64,000 bases of DNA from Qipengyuania seohaensis (GTDB lineage Bacteria; Pseudomonadota; Alphaproteobacteria; Sphingomonadales; Sphingomonadaceae): contig NZ_CP024920.1 in assembly GCF_002795865.1 (NCBI RefSeq), positions 2,329,001 through 2,393,000 of the forward strand. The letters run 5' to 3'. The notes under the pieces were generated by a model. It was not told the DNA's origin. It ran no database searches and worked only from the letters and a program-made list of their open reading frames with translations. Each line of letters begins with the position of its first letter. Position 1 is the first letter of the stretch. The position numbers and the translations under genes are program-made. Below, piece after piece: positions 8,567-16,903 of this stretch.

Positions 8567-9982
8567 TCACGCAGCGTTGTCGATGCCGAGGTCGGAAAGC
8601 TTGCGATAGAGGGTCGAGCGGCCGATGCCGAGGCGGCGCGCGACTTCGGTCATGCGCCCGCGATAGTGCCCGATTGCCAGGCGGATGATGTCGGCCTCGA
8701 TCTCTTCCAGAGGTCGCAGGTTGCCATCGTCCTGATAAAGCAGCACGCCGAGCCCGCGAGCGCGGCTTTCACCGCGGTGTCCATCGCCGAGCAGTTCGGC
8801 AAGCTGCGGGAAGCTTTCGGCAGTGAGGGCCTCGCCATCGCAGAAAACGGAGGCGCGGAAGAGCACAGCCTGGAGCTGGCGAACGTTGCCCGGCCAGTCG
8901 TAGGCTTCCAGCAGCGACAGGCCGCTATCGGCAATCGAGTGGTGTTTGAGCCCGGGTTGTTCGGCAATCCGCGAGAGGAAATAGCGGGTGAGGGCGGGAA
9001 TGTCCCCCAATCGGTCGCGCAGCGGCGGGAGATAGATGCTGGTCGCGGACAGCTTGTCGCGTAAGGCTTCGGAGAACTCGCCGTTCTCGATCAGTATGTC
9101 GAGCGGAACGTCGCTTGCACCGAAAACGCGAACGTCGACCTTGAAACCGTGCGACGCGCCAGTGGGACGCACGATGCCGGTCTCCAGCGTTTCGGCCAGC
9201 CGCTCCTGGATCGCTGGATCGATCCGGTCGATCTCGTCGAGCATCAAGGTGCCACCGTCGCAATGCTGGATCAGCCCGATCTGCTTGTCGAAAGCGCCCG
9301 GGAAGGCGCCTTTCTCGTGGCCGAACAGAAGCGATTCCAGCGAATTGGCAGGCATGCCTGCGCAATTGACCAGACGCACGGCCGCCTTCGAACGGGTCGA
9401 CGCCTGATGCATGGCGCGAAGCAGCATTTCCTTGCCGGTGCCTGTCTCGCCCTCGACGAGCACGTGCCCATGACCACGCGCTGCGGTTGCCGCCTTGGCA
9501 AGCGCGGTGCGGAACGGGGCTGCGGTGCCGACCATGGCATCGAAGTCCAGCACCTCGGAGAGCTTCTCCGTCATGGGCTGCAATTCGTCCTTTGGCGCTT
9601 CGCGACGCGTTGCGCTGCGCAAGGCCGAGAGAAAGCGTTCAGGGGCGATCGGCTTGATCAGGTAATCGTTGGCGCCTGCGCGCATGGCCTCGACCGCCAG
9701 CAAAGGCGAAGTACTCGCCGTGAGCATCATGACGGGAATATTCGGATTGTCAGCCTTCAAGGAGCGGATGAAATTGCAGGCGTTGTCGCCCGGCACCCAT
9801 TGGTCGACCAGGACGGCACCAATCTGGGCACCCTCTTTCGAGGACAGGGTTTTTTGCGCTTCTTCGCAGCTTTCGACCACCAAAGTGCGCCACCCTTCGC
9901 GCGCGGCGAGGGCGGTGACGAGACGGCTTTGCGCCGGTTCGTCGTCGATCAGCATGAGAAGACGGCCTTCCTGACTCGCCAT
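8567..9982 (-). CDS. NtrC-family response regulator with altered GAFTGA loop
   Basis: 471-aa three-domain activator. The receiver domain (1-120) has the acidic pair Asp13-Asp14, phospho-acceptor Asp60 and Lys110. The AAA+ domain has Walker A GETGTGK at 178-184 and Walker B LMLDE at 246-250. The C-terminal Fis-type helix-turn-helix reads MTEVARRLGIGRSTLYRKL. The sigma54-contact loop reads GAFPGA (225-230) instead of GAFTGA: the key threonine is proline. That threonine is normally needed to remodel sigma54-RNA polymerase, so this protein may not activate sigma54 promoters in the usual way. No kinase gene is adjacent. Reading of the CCG proline codon near 9300 is unambiguous. Confidence 0.9.
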   Translation of the reverse strand: MASQEGRLLMLIDDEPAQSRLVTALAAREGWRTLVVESCEEAQKTLSSKEGAQIGAVLVDQWVPGDNACNFIRSLKADNPNIPVMMLTASTSPLLAVEAMRAGANDYLIKPIAPERFLSALRSATRREAPKDELQPMTEKLSEVLDFDAMVGTAAPFRTALAKAATAARGHGHVLVEGETGTGKEMLLRAMHQASTRSKAAVRLVNCAGMPANSLESLLFGHEKGAFPGAFDKQIGLIQHCDGGTLMLDEIDRIDPAIQERLAETLETGIVRPTGASHGFKVDVRVFGASDVPLDILIENGEFSEALRDKLSATSIYLPPLRDRLGDIPALTRYFLSRIAEQPGLKHHSIADSGLSLLEAYDWPGNVRQLQAVLFRASVFCDGEALTAESFPQLAELLGDGHRGESRARGLGVLLYQDDGNLRPLEEIEADIIRLAIGHYRGRMTEVARRLGIGRSTLYRKLSDLGIDNAA

Positions 9983-10168
9983 TGTCCCGCATACTCCTTC
10001 AGGCGCGCTCGCATGATCGCGGGCTCGCTGCCGAAGGGTCTATCGCAAATGGGTAAAGGGGCGATTAAGCCTGTAATTCGGCGGTGGATCGGGGAATTCA
10101 GGCACTTGTCGAAGATTAATCAGCGCTCTAGGGGTTCGTGGAATGAGTTAACATTTGAGGGACTGAGT

Positions 10169-10294
10169 ATGGAACCGGGCAACGACATGAAAGCGCATAG
10201 CAAGACCTATGGCTCTTTCATCGGAATGCTTAAGTGGGCAATTCCCGTAATTGCGATCATAGCTGCGATCGTCGTCATCCTGATCTCCGGTTGA
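10169..10294 (+). CDS. aa3-type cytochrome oxidase subunit IV-like small membrane protein
   Basis: A 41-aa peptide: a short soluble N-terminus (MEPGNDMKAHSKTYGSFIGM) followed by one transmembrane helix of ~20 hydrophobic residues ending VVILISG. This is the size and layout of the bacterial aa3 cytochrome oxidase subunit IV family (COX4_pro_2 type), a small peripheral subunit. A GAGGGACTGAGT Shine-Dalgarno region precedes the ATG. It ends 11 nt before pntAA and is therefore probably the first gene of the transhydrogenase operon, an arrangement that links two inner-membrane redox enzymes. Confidence 0.7.
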   Translation: MEPGNDMKAHSKTYGSFIGMLKWAIPVIAIIAAIVVILISG

Positions 10295-10305
10295 GCGCGC
10301 ACTAG

Positions 10306-11430
10306 ATGCGGATCGCTGTTCTGGCTGAGAGAGACGCCGGCGAAAGCCGCGTCGCATTGACGCCGGAAACGGCAAAAAAATTCATCGCACTTGGGGCCGA
10401 TGTCGCGGTCGAAGAAGGCGCAGGGGTAAGCGCCTCCATCACCGACCAAGCCTATCGTGACGCCGGGGCCGAAGTGGCCCCAGCGGCAAAAGTCGTGGAT
10501 GGCGCCGACATCGTGCTCGGGGTGCAGGCTCCCGATGTGGCGCTACTTGCGGGTGCGAAGCCGGGTGCGTGGGTCGCCGCGACATTCGATCCTTTTCGCG
10601 AGAAAGCGCGCGTCGAAGCCTATGCCAAGGCGGGACTGGAAGCGCTGTCGATGGAATTCATGCCGCGCATCACGCGCGCGCAGAGCATGGACGTCCTTTC
10701 CAGCCAGTCGAACCTGGCTGGCTACAAGGCCGTGCTGACTGCGGCGAATGTCTACGGCCGCGCCTTCCCGATGATGATGACCGCGGCCGGTACGGTGCAG
10801 GCGGCCAGGGTGTTCGTGATGGGTGTGGGCGTTGCCGGACTTCAGGCGATTGCGACTGCCAAGCGCCTCGGCGCGCAGGTCTCGGCCACCGATGTGCGCA
10901 GCGCCACGAAAGAGCAGATCATGTCGCTTGGCGCGAAGCCGGTTTTCGTTGAGGATGTGGCTGGCATCGAGGGCGAAGGTTCGGGCGGTTACGCCACCGA
11001 AATGAGCGAGGAATATCAGAAGGCGCAGGCCGAGCTGGTATCCAGCCATATCGCAAAGCAGGACATCGTCATCACCACAGCGCTGATCCCGGGTCGGGAT
11101 GCGCCGCGCCTGATCTCGGACGCGCAGATCGCCAGCATGAAGCCGGGTAGTGTGATCTTCGACCTCGCGGTGGCGCAGGGCGGGAATGTGGTAGGCTCTC
11201 AGCCCGACCAGACTGTCGAGAAGCACGGCGTGAAGATCATCGGCTATTCGAACACGGCCGGGCATCTGGCAGCCGACGCTTCGGCGCTGTTCGCGCGCAA
11301 TCTCTACAATTTCCTGTCTGCCTTCTGGGATGAGGAGGCCGGAAAGCCTGTCCTCGACGAGGAAATCGGCGACGCCGTTCGCCTGACGCAGGGCGGCAAG
11401 GTCGTGAACGAGAGGTTGGCGGCGCAGTAA
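10306..11430 (+). CDS. pntAA: NAD(P) transhydrogenase subunit alpha 1 (NAD(H)-binding domain I)
   Basis: Hydride-donating soluble domain of the proton-translocating transhydrogenase, which uses the proton gradient to reduce NADP+ with NADH at the inner membrane. The protein is 374 aa and begins MRIAVLAERDAGESRVALTP, the signature of the alanine dehydrogenase/PNT N-terminal domain. The Rossmann motif GVGVAGLQAIATAKRLGA lies near residue 175, and the C-terminal half includes SVIFDLAVAQGGN. Two further subunits follow directly, the split form usual in alphaproteobacteria. Confidence 0.95.
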   Translation: MRIAVLAERDAGESRVALTPETAKKFIALGADVAVEEGAGVSASITDQAYRDAGAEVAPAAKVVDGADIVLGVQAPDVALLAGAKPGAWVAATFDPFREKARVEAYAKAGLEALSMEFMPRITRAQSMDVLSSQSNLAGYKAVLTAANVYGRAFPMMMTAAGTVQAARVFVMGVGVAGLQAIATAKRLGAQVSATDVRSATKEQIMSLGAKPVFVEDVAGIEGEGSGGYATEMSEEYQKAQAELVSSHIAKQDIVITTALIPGRDAPRLISDAQIASMKPGSVIFDLAVAQGGNVVGSQPDQTVEKHGVKIIGYSNTAGHLAADASALFARNLYNFLSAFWDEEAGKPVLDEEIGDAVRLTQGGKVVNERLAAQ

Positions 11431-11458
11431 TCACCCGACCCGGGGAGGGGTCACGATA

Positions 11459-11743
11459 ATGGACTTCATTTCAATCCTCTCGATCTTCGTGCTGGCGTGT
11501 TTCGTCGGCTACTACGTGGTCTGGTCGGTCACGCCCGCGCTGCACACGCCCTTGATGGCGGTGACCAATGCGATTTCCTCGGTGATCATCGTCGGTGCGC
11601 TGATCGCGGCGGCGGCGGCGGATGTGCCGGGGGCGAAGTGGCTGGGGCTGCTCGGCATCGTGCTCGCATCCGTGAACATCTTCGGCGGCTTCGCGGTGAC
11701 GGCGCGAATGCTCGCGATGTACAAGAAGAAGGAGAAGAAGTGA
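11459..11743 (+). CDS. pntAB: NAD(P) transhydrogenase subunit alpha 2 (membrane)
   Basis: 94-aa integral membrane subunit with three predicted helices (FISILSIFVLACFVGYYVVW, AISSVIIVGALIAAAAA, WLGLLGIVLASVNIFGGFAV) and a basic C-terminus ending KKKEKK. It forms part of the proton channel of the transhydrogenase together with PntB. GGGAGGGG at 11441-11449 is an unusually strong ribosome binding site about 10 nt before the ATG. Its stop overlaps the pntB ATG by one base (TGATG), indicating translational coupling. Confidence 0.94.
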   Translation: MDFISILSIFVLACFVGYYVVWSVTPALHTPLMAVTNAISSVIIVGALIAAAAADVPGAKWLGLLGIVLASVNIFGGFAVTARMLAMYKKKEKK

Positions 11744-13266
11744 TGCGTCGCCTTCTCCTCGCCGCGCCTTTTGCGCTGCTCGCGACCCCCGCTGCCGCCT
11801 CGACTGGCGTGCCCGTGAACCCGTGGGTGGCGCTCGCCTACCTCGTTTCGGGTGTGTTCTTCATCCTCGCGCTGCGCGGCCTGTCCTCGCCAGCGACCAG
11901 CCGAGCGGGCAATCGCTTCGGCATGATCGGGATGCTGATCGCGGTAGTCACGACATTGCTGACGCACATTCCTGAGAAGATGTGCGGCGAATTCGGTTTG
12001 TGTGATGCCGGACCCGACTGGGCGTCGATGAGCGAGATCCTCGTTGCCATCGCAATAGGCGCGGTGATCGGCCTCATAACCGCCCGCCGCATCGCTATGA
12101 CCGCAATGCCCGAACTGGTCGCAGCCTTCCACTCACTGGTCGGTCTTGCCGCAGTGCTGGTGGGCTGGGCGGCTTACCTCAATCCGGGGGCCTTTGGCCT
12201 GCTCTTGCCGGGCAGCGACATAAGTGCGGTTTCCAAGATCGAGATGGGCCTCGGCATCGCGATCGGAGCGATCACCTTCTCCGGCTCGGTCATTGCCTTT
12301 GCCAAGTTGTCGGGACGGATGAGCGGTTCGCCAATCCTGCTGCCCGCACGCCATATCATCAATCTCGGCGTGTTGGCGGCAATCATCGTGCTGACGGCGC
12401 TCTTCGCCATGGCCGGACCTTCCGAGACCATGCCGCTGATCGTCGCGCTGACGGTTCTGGCCTTCCTCATCGGCTTCCTGCTGATCATACCCATCGGCGG
12501 GGCGGACATGCCGGTCGTGGTCTCGATGCTCAACAGCTATTCGGGCTGGGCGGCGGCCGCGATGGGCTTCACGCTCGGCAATACGGCGATGATCATCACC
12601 GGCGCGCTGGTGGGCTCTTCGGGCGCGATCCTGAGCTACATCATGTGCCGCGCGATGAATCGCAGTTTCATCTCCGTGATCGCGGGCGGTTTCGGTGCGG
12701 ATGCCAGCGCGGGCGGAGGCGAGGCGAAGGAGCAGCGCCCCTACAAGCAGGGCAGCGCGGCCGATGCCGCCTTCATGCTCGAACAGGCGGAAAAGGTCAT
12801 CATCATTCCGGGCTACGGCATGGCGGTGGCGCAGGCGCAGCACGCGCTGCGCGAAATGGCCGACATCTTGGAGGAAAAGGGCGTCGAGGTGAAATACGCC
12901 ATCCACCCCGTTGCCGGGCGCATGCCGGGCCACATGAACGTGCTGCTCGCCGAAGCGCAGGTGCCTTACGAGAACGTCTTCGAGCTGGAGGACATCAACA
13001 GCGAATTCGCGCAGGCCGACGTCGCCTTCATCATCGGCGCGAACGATGTGGTGAACCCCGCGGCCAAGACCGAAAAATCTTCCCCAATCTACGGGATGCC
13101 CGTGTTCGACGTGGACAAGGCCAAGCAGGTCTTCTTCATCAAGCGTTCGATGGGGGGCGTGGGCTATGCCGGTGTCGACAACGACGTCTTCTACATGGAC
13201 CAGACTATGATGCTGCTGTCCGATGCCAAGAAGATGGTCGAGGAAATCGTGAAGGCGCTCGACTAA
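11743..13266 (+). CDS. pntB: NAD(P) transhydrogenase subunit beta
   Basis: 507-aa subunit combining a membrane part of several helices (about residues 20-270) and the C-terminal NADP(H)-binding domain III (GYGMAVAQAQHALREM, HPVAGRMPGHMNVLLAEA, FIIGANDVVNPAAK, KRSMGGVGYAG). The ATG at 11743 overlaps the pntAB stop. The first 20 residues (MRRLLLAAPFALLATPAAAS) look like a cleavable signal peptide ahead of the first helix, an addition not present in E. coli PntB. It completes the transhydrogenase, a main NADPH source for biosynthesis and redox defence. Confidence 0.95.
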   Translation: MRRLLLAAPFALLATPAAASTGVPVNPWVALAYLVSGVFFILALRGLSSPATSRAGNRFGMIGMLIAVVTTLLTHIPEKMCGEFGLCDAGPDWASMSEILVAIAIGAVIGLITARRIAMTAMPELVAAFHSLVGLAAVLVGWAAYLNPGAFGLLLPGSDISAVSKIEMGLGIAIGAITFSGSVIAFAKLSGRMSGSPILLPARHIINLGVLAAIIVLTALFAMAGPSETMPLIVALTVLAFLIGFLLIIPIGGADMPVVVSMLNSYSGWAAAAMGFTLGNTAMIITGALVGSSGAILSYIMCRAMNRSFISVIAGGFGADASAGGGEAKEQRPYKQGSAADAAFMLEQAEKVIIIPGYGMAVAQAQHALREMADILEEKGVEVKYAIHPVAGRMPGHMNVLLAEAQVPYENVFELEDINSEFAQADVAFIIGANDVVNPAAKTEKSSPIYGMPVFDVDKAKQVFFIKRSMGGVGYAGVDNDVFYMDQTMMLLSDAKKMVEEIVKALD

Positions 13267-13269
13267 CCT

Positions 13270-13611
13270 ATGCGTAAAGCAATCATCGGCATCGCCCTTG
13301 TCGCTATCCTCGGCCTGTTCGCCTGGGGCTATTTTGGCGGGATCGAGCGCGTGACGGCGGGGCGCATCGAGAGCGTGCTGGTGAACAAGGGTATCTCGCA
13401 GCCCGTGGCAGCCTGCATGGGCACCCGCATGGCGGAGCGCCTGTCGCTCAACCAATTGCGCAAGCTGGAGAACCTCCAGGCGCGCGACGGCGAAAGCGCG
13501 GTGCCGCTCAATATGGCCGAATTTCTTGAGCGCCTGCGCCGTGTGGATGATCCCGAAGCGATCGAGGTCGTCGGCACCTCGGCGGCAATCTGCTCGTTCA
13601 CGACGCGTTAG
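13270..13611 (+). CDS. Hypothetical single-pass membrane protein
   Basis: 113 aa, starting 3 nt after the pntB stop and so probably in the pnt operon. The N-terminus is one hydrophobic helix (AIIGIALVAILGLFAWGYF); the rest is a small, mostly helical periplasmic domain with two cysteines (one in the QPVAACMG segment, one near the C-terminus), which could form a disulfide. The ACMG...MAERLS pattern is reminiscent of small alphaproteobacterial periplasmic proteins, but I cannot assign a family. No function can be given. Confidence 0.75.
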   Translation: MRKAIIGIALVAILGLFAWGYFGGIERVTAGRIESVLVNKGISQPVAACMGTRMAERLSLNQLRKLENLQARDGESAVPLNMAEFLERLRRVDDPEAIEVVGTSAAICSFTTR

Positions 13612-13667
13612 AGACGCTTGCAATAGCTCCCGATAGCGGCACTATGTGGGCCGAGAGGGAGACACAC

Positions 13668-14852
13668 ATGATCCGCACCGCATTTGTCGCCACGCTGCTC
13701 GCCAGCGCCACTCCGCTGCTTGCGGAAACCCACACGATATCGCCCGGAGAAAACGCCCAGGAGCGCTTGCAGGAAGCGCTGATCCTTGCCCAGCCCGGCG
13801 ACGAGATCGTGCTGGAAGCCGGCCGCTATGCGATGAGCGACGGGCTCAGTCTCGATGTCGACGGCGTGACCCTGCGCGGTGCAGGGATGGACGGGACGGT
13901 TCTGGACTTCACCGGTCAACAGGGCGCGGGCGAGGGGCTTCTCGTCACTTCGGACAACGTCACCATGCGTGATTTCGCCTTGGAAAACCCAAAGGGCGAC
14001 GGCGTGAAGTCGAAGGGCGCCGACAATATCGTTTATCACCGCATCCGCGTTACCTGGACGCGGGGGCCTCATCCGGAAAACGGCGCCTACGGCATCTATC
14101 CGGTCGAAAGCACGGGCGTGCTGATCGATGGTGTCAAAGTGACCGGGGCGAGCGATGCCGGTATCTATGTCGGCCAATCCAACCGGATCACTGTGCGCAA
14201 TTCGATCGCCGAGGCGAATGTGGCGGGGATTGAAATCGAAAACAGCCGCAACGCGCTGGTCGAACACAATATCGCCACGCGCAATACGGGTGGCATCCTC
14301 GTCTTCGATCTTCCCAACCTGCCGGTAATGGGCGGCGGAAATGTTGTCGTTGCGAACAACCTCGTGGTGGCCAACGACACGCCCAATTTCGCGCCTCCTG
14401 GCAATATCGTTGCCGGGGTGCGCCGCGGCACCGGCATCATGGTGATGGCCAACGAAAACGTCCTGATCGAGGACAATATCCTCTCGGGCAACCCGACCGC
14501 TCCGGTCATGGTGATCGCCTATACTCAGCCCTATGATGACGATCGCTACAATCCGTTGCCGCGCGAGGTCGTGGTCGGGCCGAACCAGTTCGATGGCGGC
14601 GGTTACGATCCGCAGCTCGACGGTGCAGAGATGCTGCTTGCGGCATTCGGCGGCGAATTGCCTCCCGTGCTGTGGGATGGCCTTGGTTCGCTCGTGGCCG
14701 CAGAGGGCACCATGGGCTGGAGCCTCAACCTGACAGAAGCGGGTAAGGGGCTGGGCGGTGCGCAGCCCGGCCTGATGACGGTCGATGCGCCTGCGGATAG
14801 CTTCGACCGCAGCGGCATCGGTGCGCCGGCGGAACTGGACACTCGCCTGTAA
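13668..14852 (+). CDS. Secreted parallel beta-helix repeat protein
   Basis: 394-aa precursor with a signal peptide ending SATPLLA-E. After it comes ...AQPGDEIVLEAGRYAMSDGLSLDVDGVTLRGAGMD..., then a run of right-handed beta-helix coils with the repeating pattern I.N.ta...GI.V..s (for example the N-G-I and N-V-L-I-E-D-N segments), as in the NosD/pectate-lyase-like fold. It resembles the alphaproteobacterial family that co-occurs with a diheme cytochrome of the SO2930 type, which indeed follows 2 nt downstream. Catalytic activity is not evident. It probably acts in the periplasm or at the cell surface. Confidence 0.8.
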   Translation: MIRTAFVATLLASATPLLAETHTISPGENAQERLQEALILAQPGDEIVLEAGRYAMSDGLSLDVDGVTLRGAGMDGTVLDFTGQQGAGEGLLVTSDNVTMRDFALENPKGDGVKSKGADNIVYHRIRVTWTRGPHPENGAYGIYPVESTGVLIDGVKVTGASDAGIYVGQSNRITVRNSIAEANVAGIEIENSRNALVEHNIATRNTGGILVFDLPNLPVMGGGNVVVANNLVVANDTPNFAPPGNIVAGVRRGTGIMVMANENVLIEDNILSGNPTAPVMVIAYTQPYDDDRYNPLPREVVVGPNQFDGGGYDPQLDGAEMLLAAFGGELPPVLWDGLGSLVAAEGTMGWSLNLTEAGKGLGGAQPGLMTVDAPADSFDRSGIGAPAELDTRL

Positions 14853-14854
14853 TC

Positions 14855-15853
14855 ATGAAGCACCTCAGCGTCTTTCTCTGCGCAGTGCTCGCCTTCGCCT
14901 CTGCCGCGGCAGTCGAAGCGCGCAGGATGGCGCCAGAAGTCTCCGATGCGGCAATCCAGGGCAAGGCATTGCCGCGAACCTTGGAGGAGTTCGGCTTTTT
15001 CATTCATGCAGATGCCCAGATCCCGACGCTCGGCGTGATCCCCTATCGCCTCAATACACCGCTCTATTCGGACGGAGCGGAAAAGCTTCGTTTCGTCTAC
15101 GTGCCGCAGGGCACGAAGATGCAGCCGGACGGGGAAGGCCTGATCGATTTTCCGGTCGGCACCGCCCTGATCAAGACCTTTGCATTTGGCGAAGGTGACG
15201 AGCGCCGACTGATCGAAACCCGCGTCCTGTTGCACCGCGCGGAAGGATGGCTTGCACTTCCCTATGTGTGGAACGAAAAACAGACGGAGGCCCGCCTGGC
15301 TATCGCCGGTGCTCGCGTCCCGGTCACGACGCCCCAGGGCGAAGAAATCAGTTACCGCGTGCCCAACAAGAACCAATGCAAGGAATGCCACGGCCTAAAC
15401 GATGCAGTTGTTCCGATCGGACCCAAGGCGCGTAATCTTTCTCAGGAATGGCTGTCGGCCAATCTCGGCGTGCTTCCGGAGGGCGCGGATACGCTGCCGG
15501 TTTGGGAAAATCGTGCGCAGTCGAGCACGGCGGCCGTTGCGCGAGCTTTTCTGGATGTGAACTGCGCGCATTGCCACCGCCCTGGCGCGACCGCCTCGAA
15601 TAGCGGATTGGATCTGCGTTGGGAGCAAGACGACCCCCATGCGAACGGCATCATGAAGCGACCGGTAGCTGCCGGCCGCGGCGCCGGAGGATTGCTCTTC
15701 GACGTGGTGCCCGGAAAGCCGCAGGAATCAATCCTTCTTCATCGCATGCTCAGCAATGAACCCGGGATAGCCATGCCGGAACTTGGCAAGGCGACGATTG
15801 ACGAAGAAGGCGCCGATGCTGTGCGTCGCTGGATCGAGGAGATGCCGCAGTGA
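14855..15853 (+). CDS. Diheme c-type cytochrome, SO2930-like
   Basis: 332-aa exported protein: signal peptide (MKHLSVFLCAVLAFASAAAVEA), then an N-terminal domain without heme motifs and a C-terminal part with two CxxCH heme sites, CKECH (around residue 175) and CAHCH (around residue 240). A distal Met for heme ligation may be within GIAMPELGK. The arrangement matches the SO2930/HNE_0200 cytochrome family, usually encoded beside a beta-helix protein as here. Electron donor and acceptor are unknown. It starts 2 nt after the beta-helix stop and overlaps the next gene (GTGA), so the three genes form one operon. Confidence 0.82.
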   Translation: MKHLSVFLCAVLAFASAAAVEARRMAPEVSDAAIQGKALPRTLEEFGFFIHADAQIPTLGVIPYRLNTPLYSDGAEKLRFVYVPQGTKMQPDGEGLIDFPVGTALIKTFAFGEGDERRLIETRVLLHRAEGWLALPYVWNEKQTEARLAIAGARVPVTTPQGEEISYRVPNKNQCKECHGLNDAVVPIGPKARNLSQEWLSANLGVLPEGADTLPVWENRAQSSTAAVARAFLDVNCAHCHRPGATASNSGLDLRWEQDDPHANGIMKRPVAAGRGAGGLLFDVVPGKPQESILLHRMLSNEPGIAMPELGKATIDEEGADAVRRWIEEMPQ

Positions 15854-16827
15854 AATGGGTTTTTCGGATCTTCGCCGCAGTCCTCGTCATCGGGGTGATC
15901 GCATTCCTCTTCTTGCGCACACCTGACACTGACCGCGACGAGATGTGGGCCAAATATGGCTCTGCTCCATCGCAAGCAGTGACGCTTGCCGACGGACGTG
16001 AAATCCACGTTCGCGACGAAGGACCGCGCGACGCGCCCGTTATCGTGCTGTTGCACGGCTCGAACGCCGATCTGCATACGTGGCAACCCTGGGCTGAAAT
16101 CCTCAGGGAAGACTACCGCGTCGTGCGTTACGACCAGCGCGGTCACGGCCTAACCGGTGCGGCGCCGGATGCGGAGTTCACGCGGGCCGCATTCGTAGCG
16201 GACGTCGACGCGGTAGCCGATGCGCTTGCGCTCGACACATTTACCCTTGCCGGCAATTCGATGGGTGGCTGGATCGCAATGGCCTATGCACTCGAAGACC
16301 CGGAGCGCCTCGATGGTCTGGTGCTGGTCGACGCGTCGGGTGCACCCATCGAGCGCGAGGGTTCGGGTAACCTCGCTTTCAAGCTCGCAACCATGCCGGT
16401 GGTCGGAACCGGGCTAAGCCAGGTGCTCCCGCGCTCGCTGGTAGCGAAGAGCCTGTCGCAAAGTGTTTCCAATCAGGCTGTCGTCACCGATGCGGCCATC
16501 GATCGCTATTGGGAAATGGCTCGCTATCCGGGAAATCGGGCTGCGACACGCAAGCGGTTCGGGACTCCGCGCGAAGGCTTCACCGCCGAGCAGGCCGCAA
16601 CGATGTCGGTGCCTACACTCGTGATGTGGGGGAAAGAGGATGCGCTCGTGCCCTTCGCTGGCGGCCAGTGGTATGCCGAGAATATCCCGAACGCCACGCT
16701 CGTCGCTTATGACGGGATCGGCCACATCCCGATGGAAGAAACACCGGAGCGCAGCGCTGCCGATCTGTCGGAATGGCTGGCCGAAAATCTCTCCACCCGA
16801 AACACCGAAACCGAGGAACCGCAATAG
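15850..16827 (+). CDS. Membrane-anchored alpha/beta hydrolase
   Basis: 325 aa with an N-terminal transmembrane anchor (residues 4-22), then an alpha/beta-hydrolase fold that should face the periplasm. Oxyanion-region motif LLHGSNAD is at ~67-74, the nucleophile elbow GNSMGG has Ser137, the probable Asp lies in WGKEDALVP and the His in GIGHIPMEE. The GTG start overlaps the diheme cytochrome stop by 4 nt. Substrate unknown; its position suggests it processes something connected with the beta-helix/cytochrome pair. Confidence 0.85.
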   Translation: MKWVFRIFAAVLVIGVIAFLFLRTPDTDRDEMWAKYGSAPSQAVTLADGREIHVRDEGPRDAPVIVLLHGSNADLHTWQPWAEILREDYRVVRYDQRGHGLTGAAPDAEFTRAAFVADVDAVADALALDTFTLAGNSMGGWIAMAYALEDPERLDGLVLVDASGAPIEREGSGNLAFKLATMPVVGTGLSQVLPRSLVAKSLSQSVSNQAVVTDAAIDRYWEMARYPGNRAATRKRFGTPREGFTAEQAATMSVPTLVMWGKEDALVPFAGGQWYAENIPNATLVAYDGIGHIPMEETPERSAADLSEWLAENLSTRNTETEEPQ

Positions 16828-16903
16828 CGCACGTCCGTTCTAGGGCGTTGAAACACAAGTCGCATCATGCGGTGGTAACAGGGTAACGGGAAGGAGCGCT
16901 TAC

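Noticed and set aside
9983-10168. CtrA-type TTAA-N7-TTAA box in the regulator/pnt spacer
   Set aside because: TTAA half-sites occur (for example GTTAACAT near 10148) but no pair has the right 7-nt spacing.
12133-13623. 496-codon frame opposite pntB
   Set aside because: His/Arg-rich composition typical of a shadow; pntB is certain.
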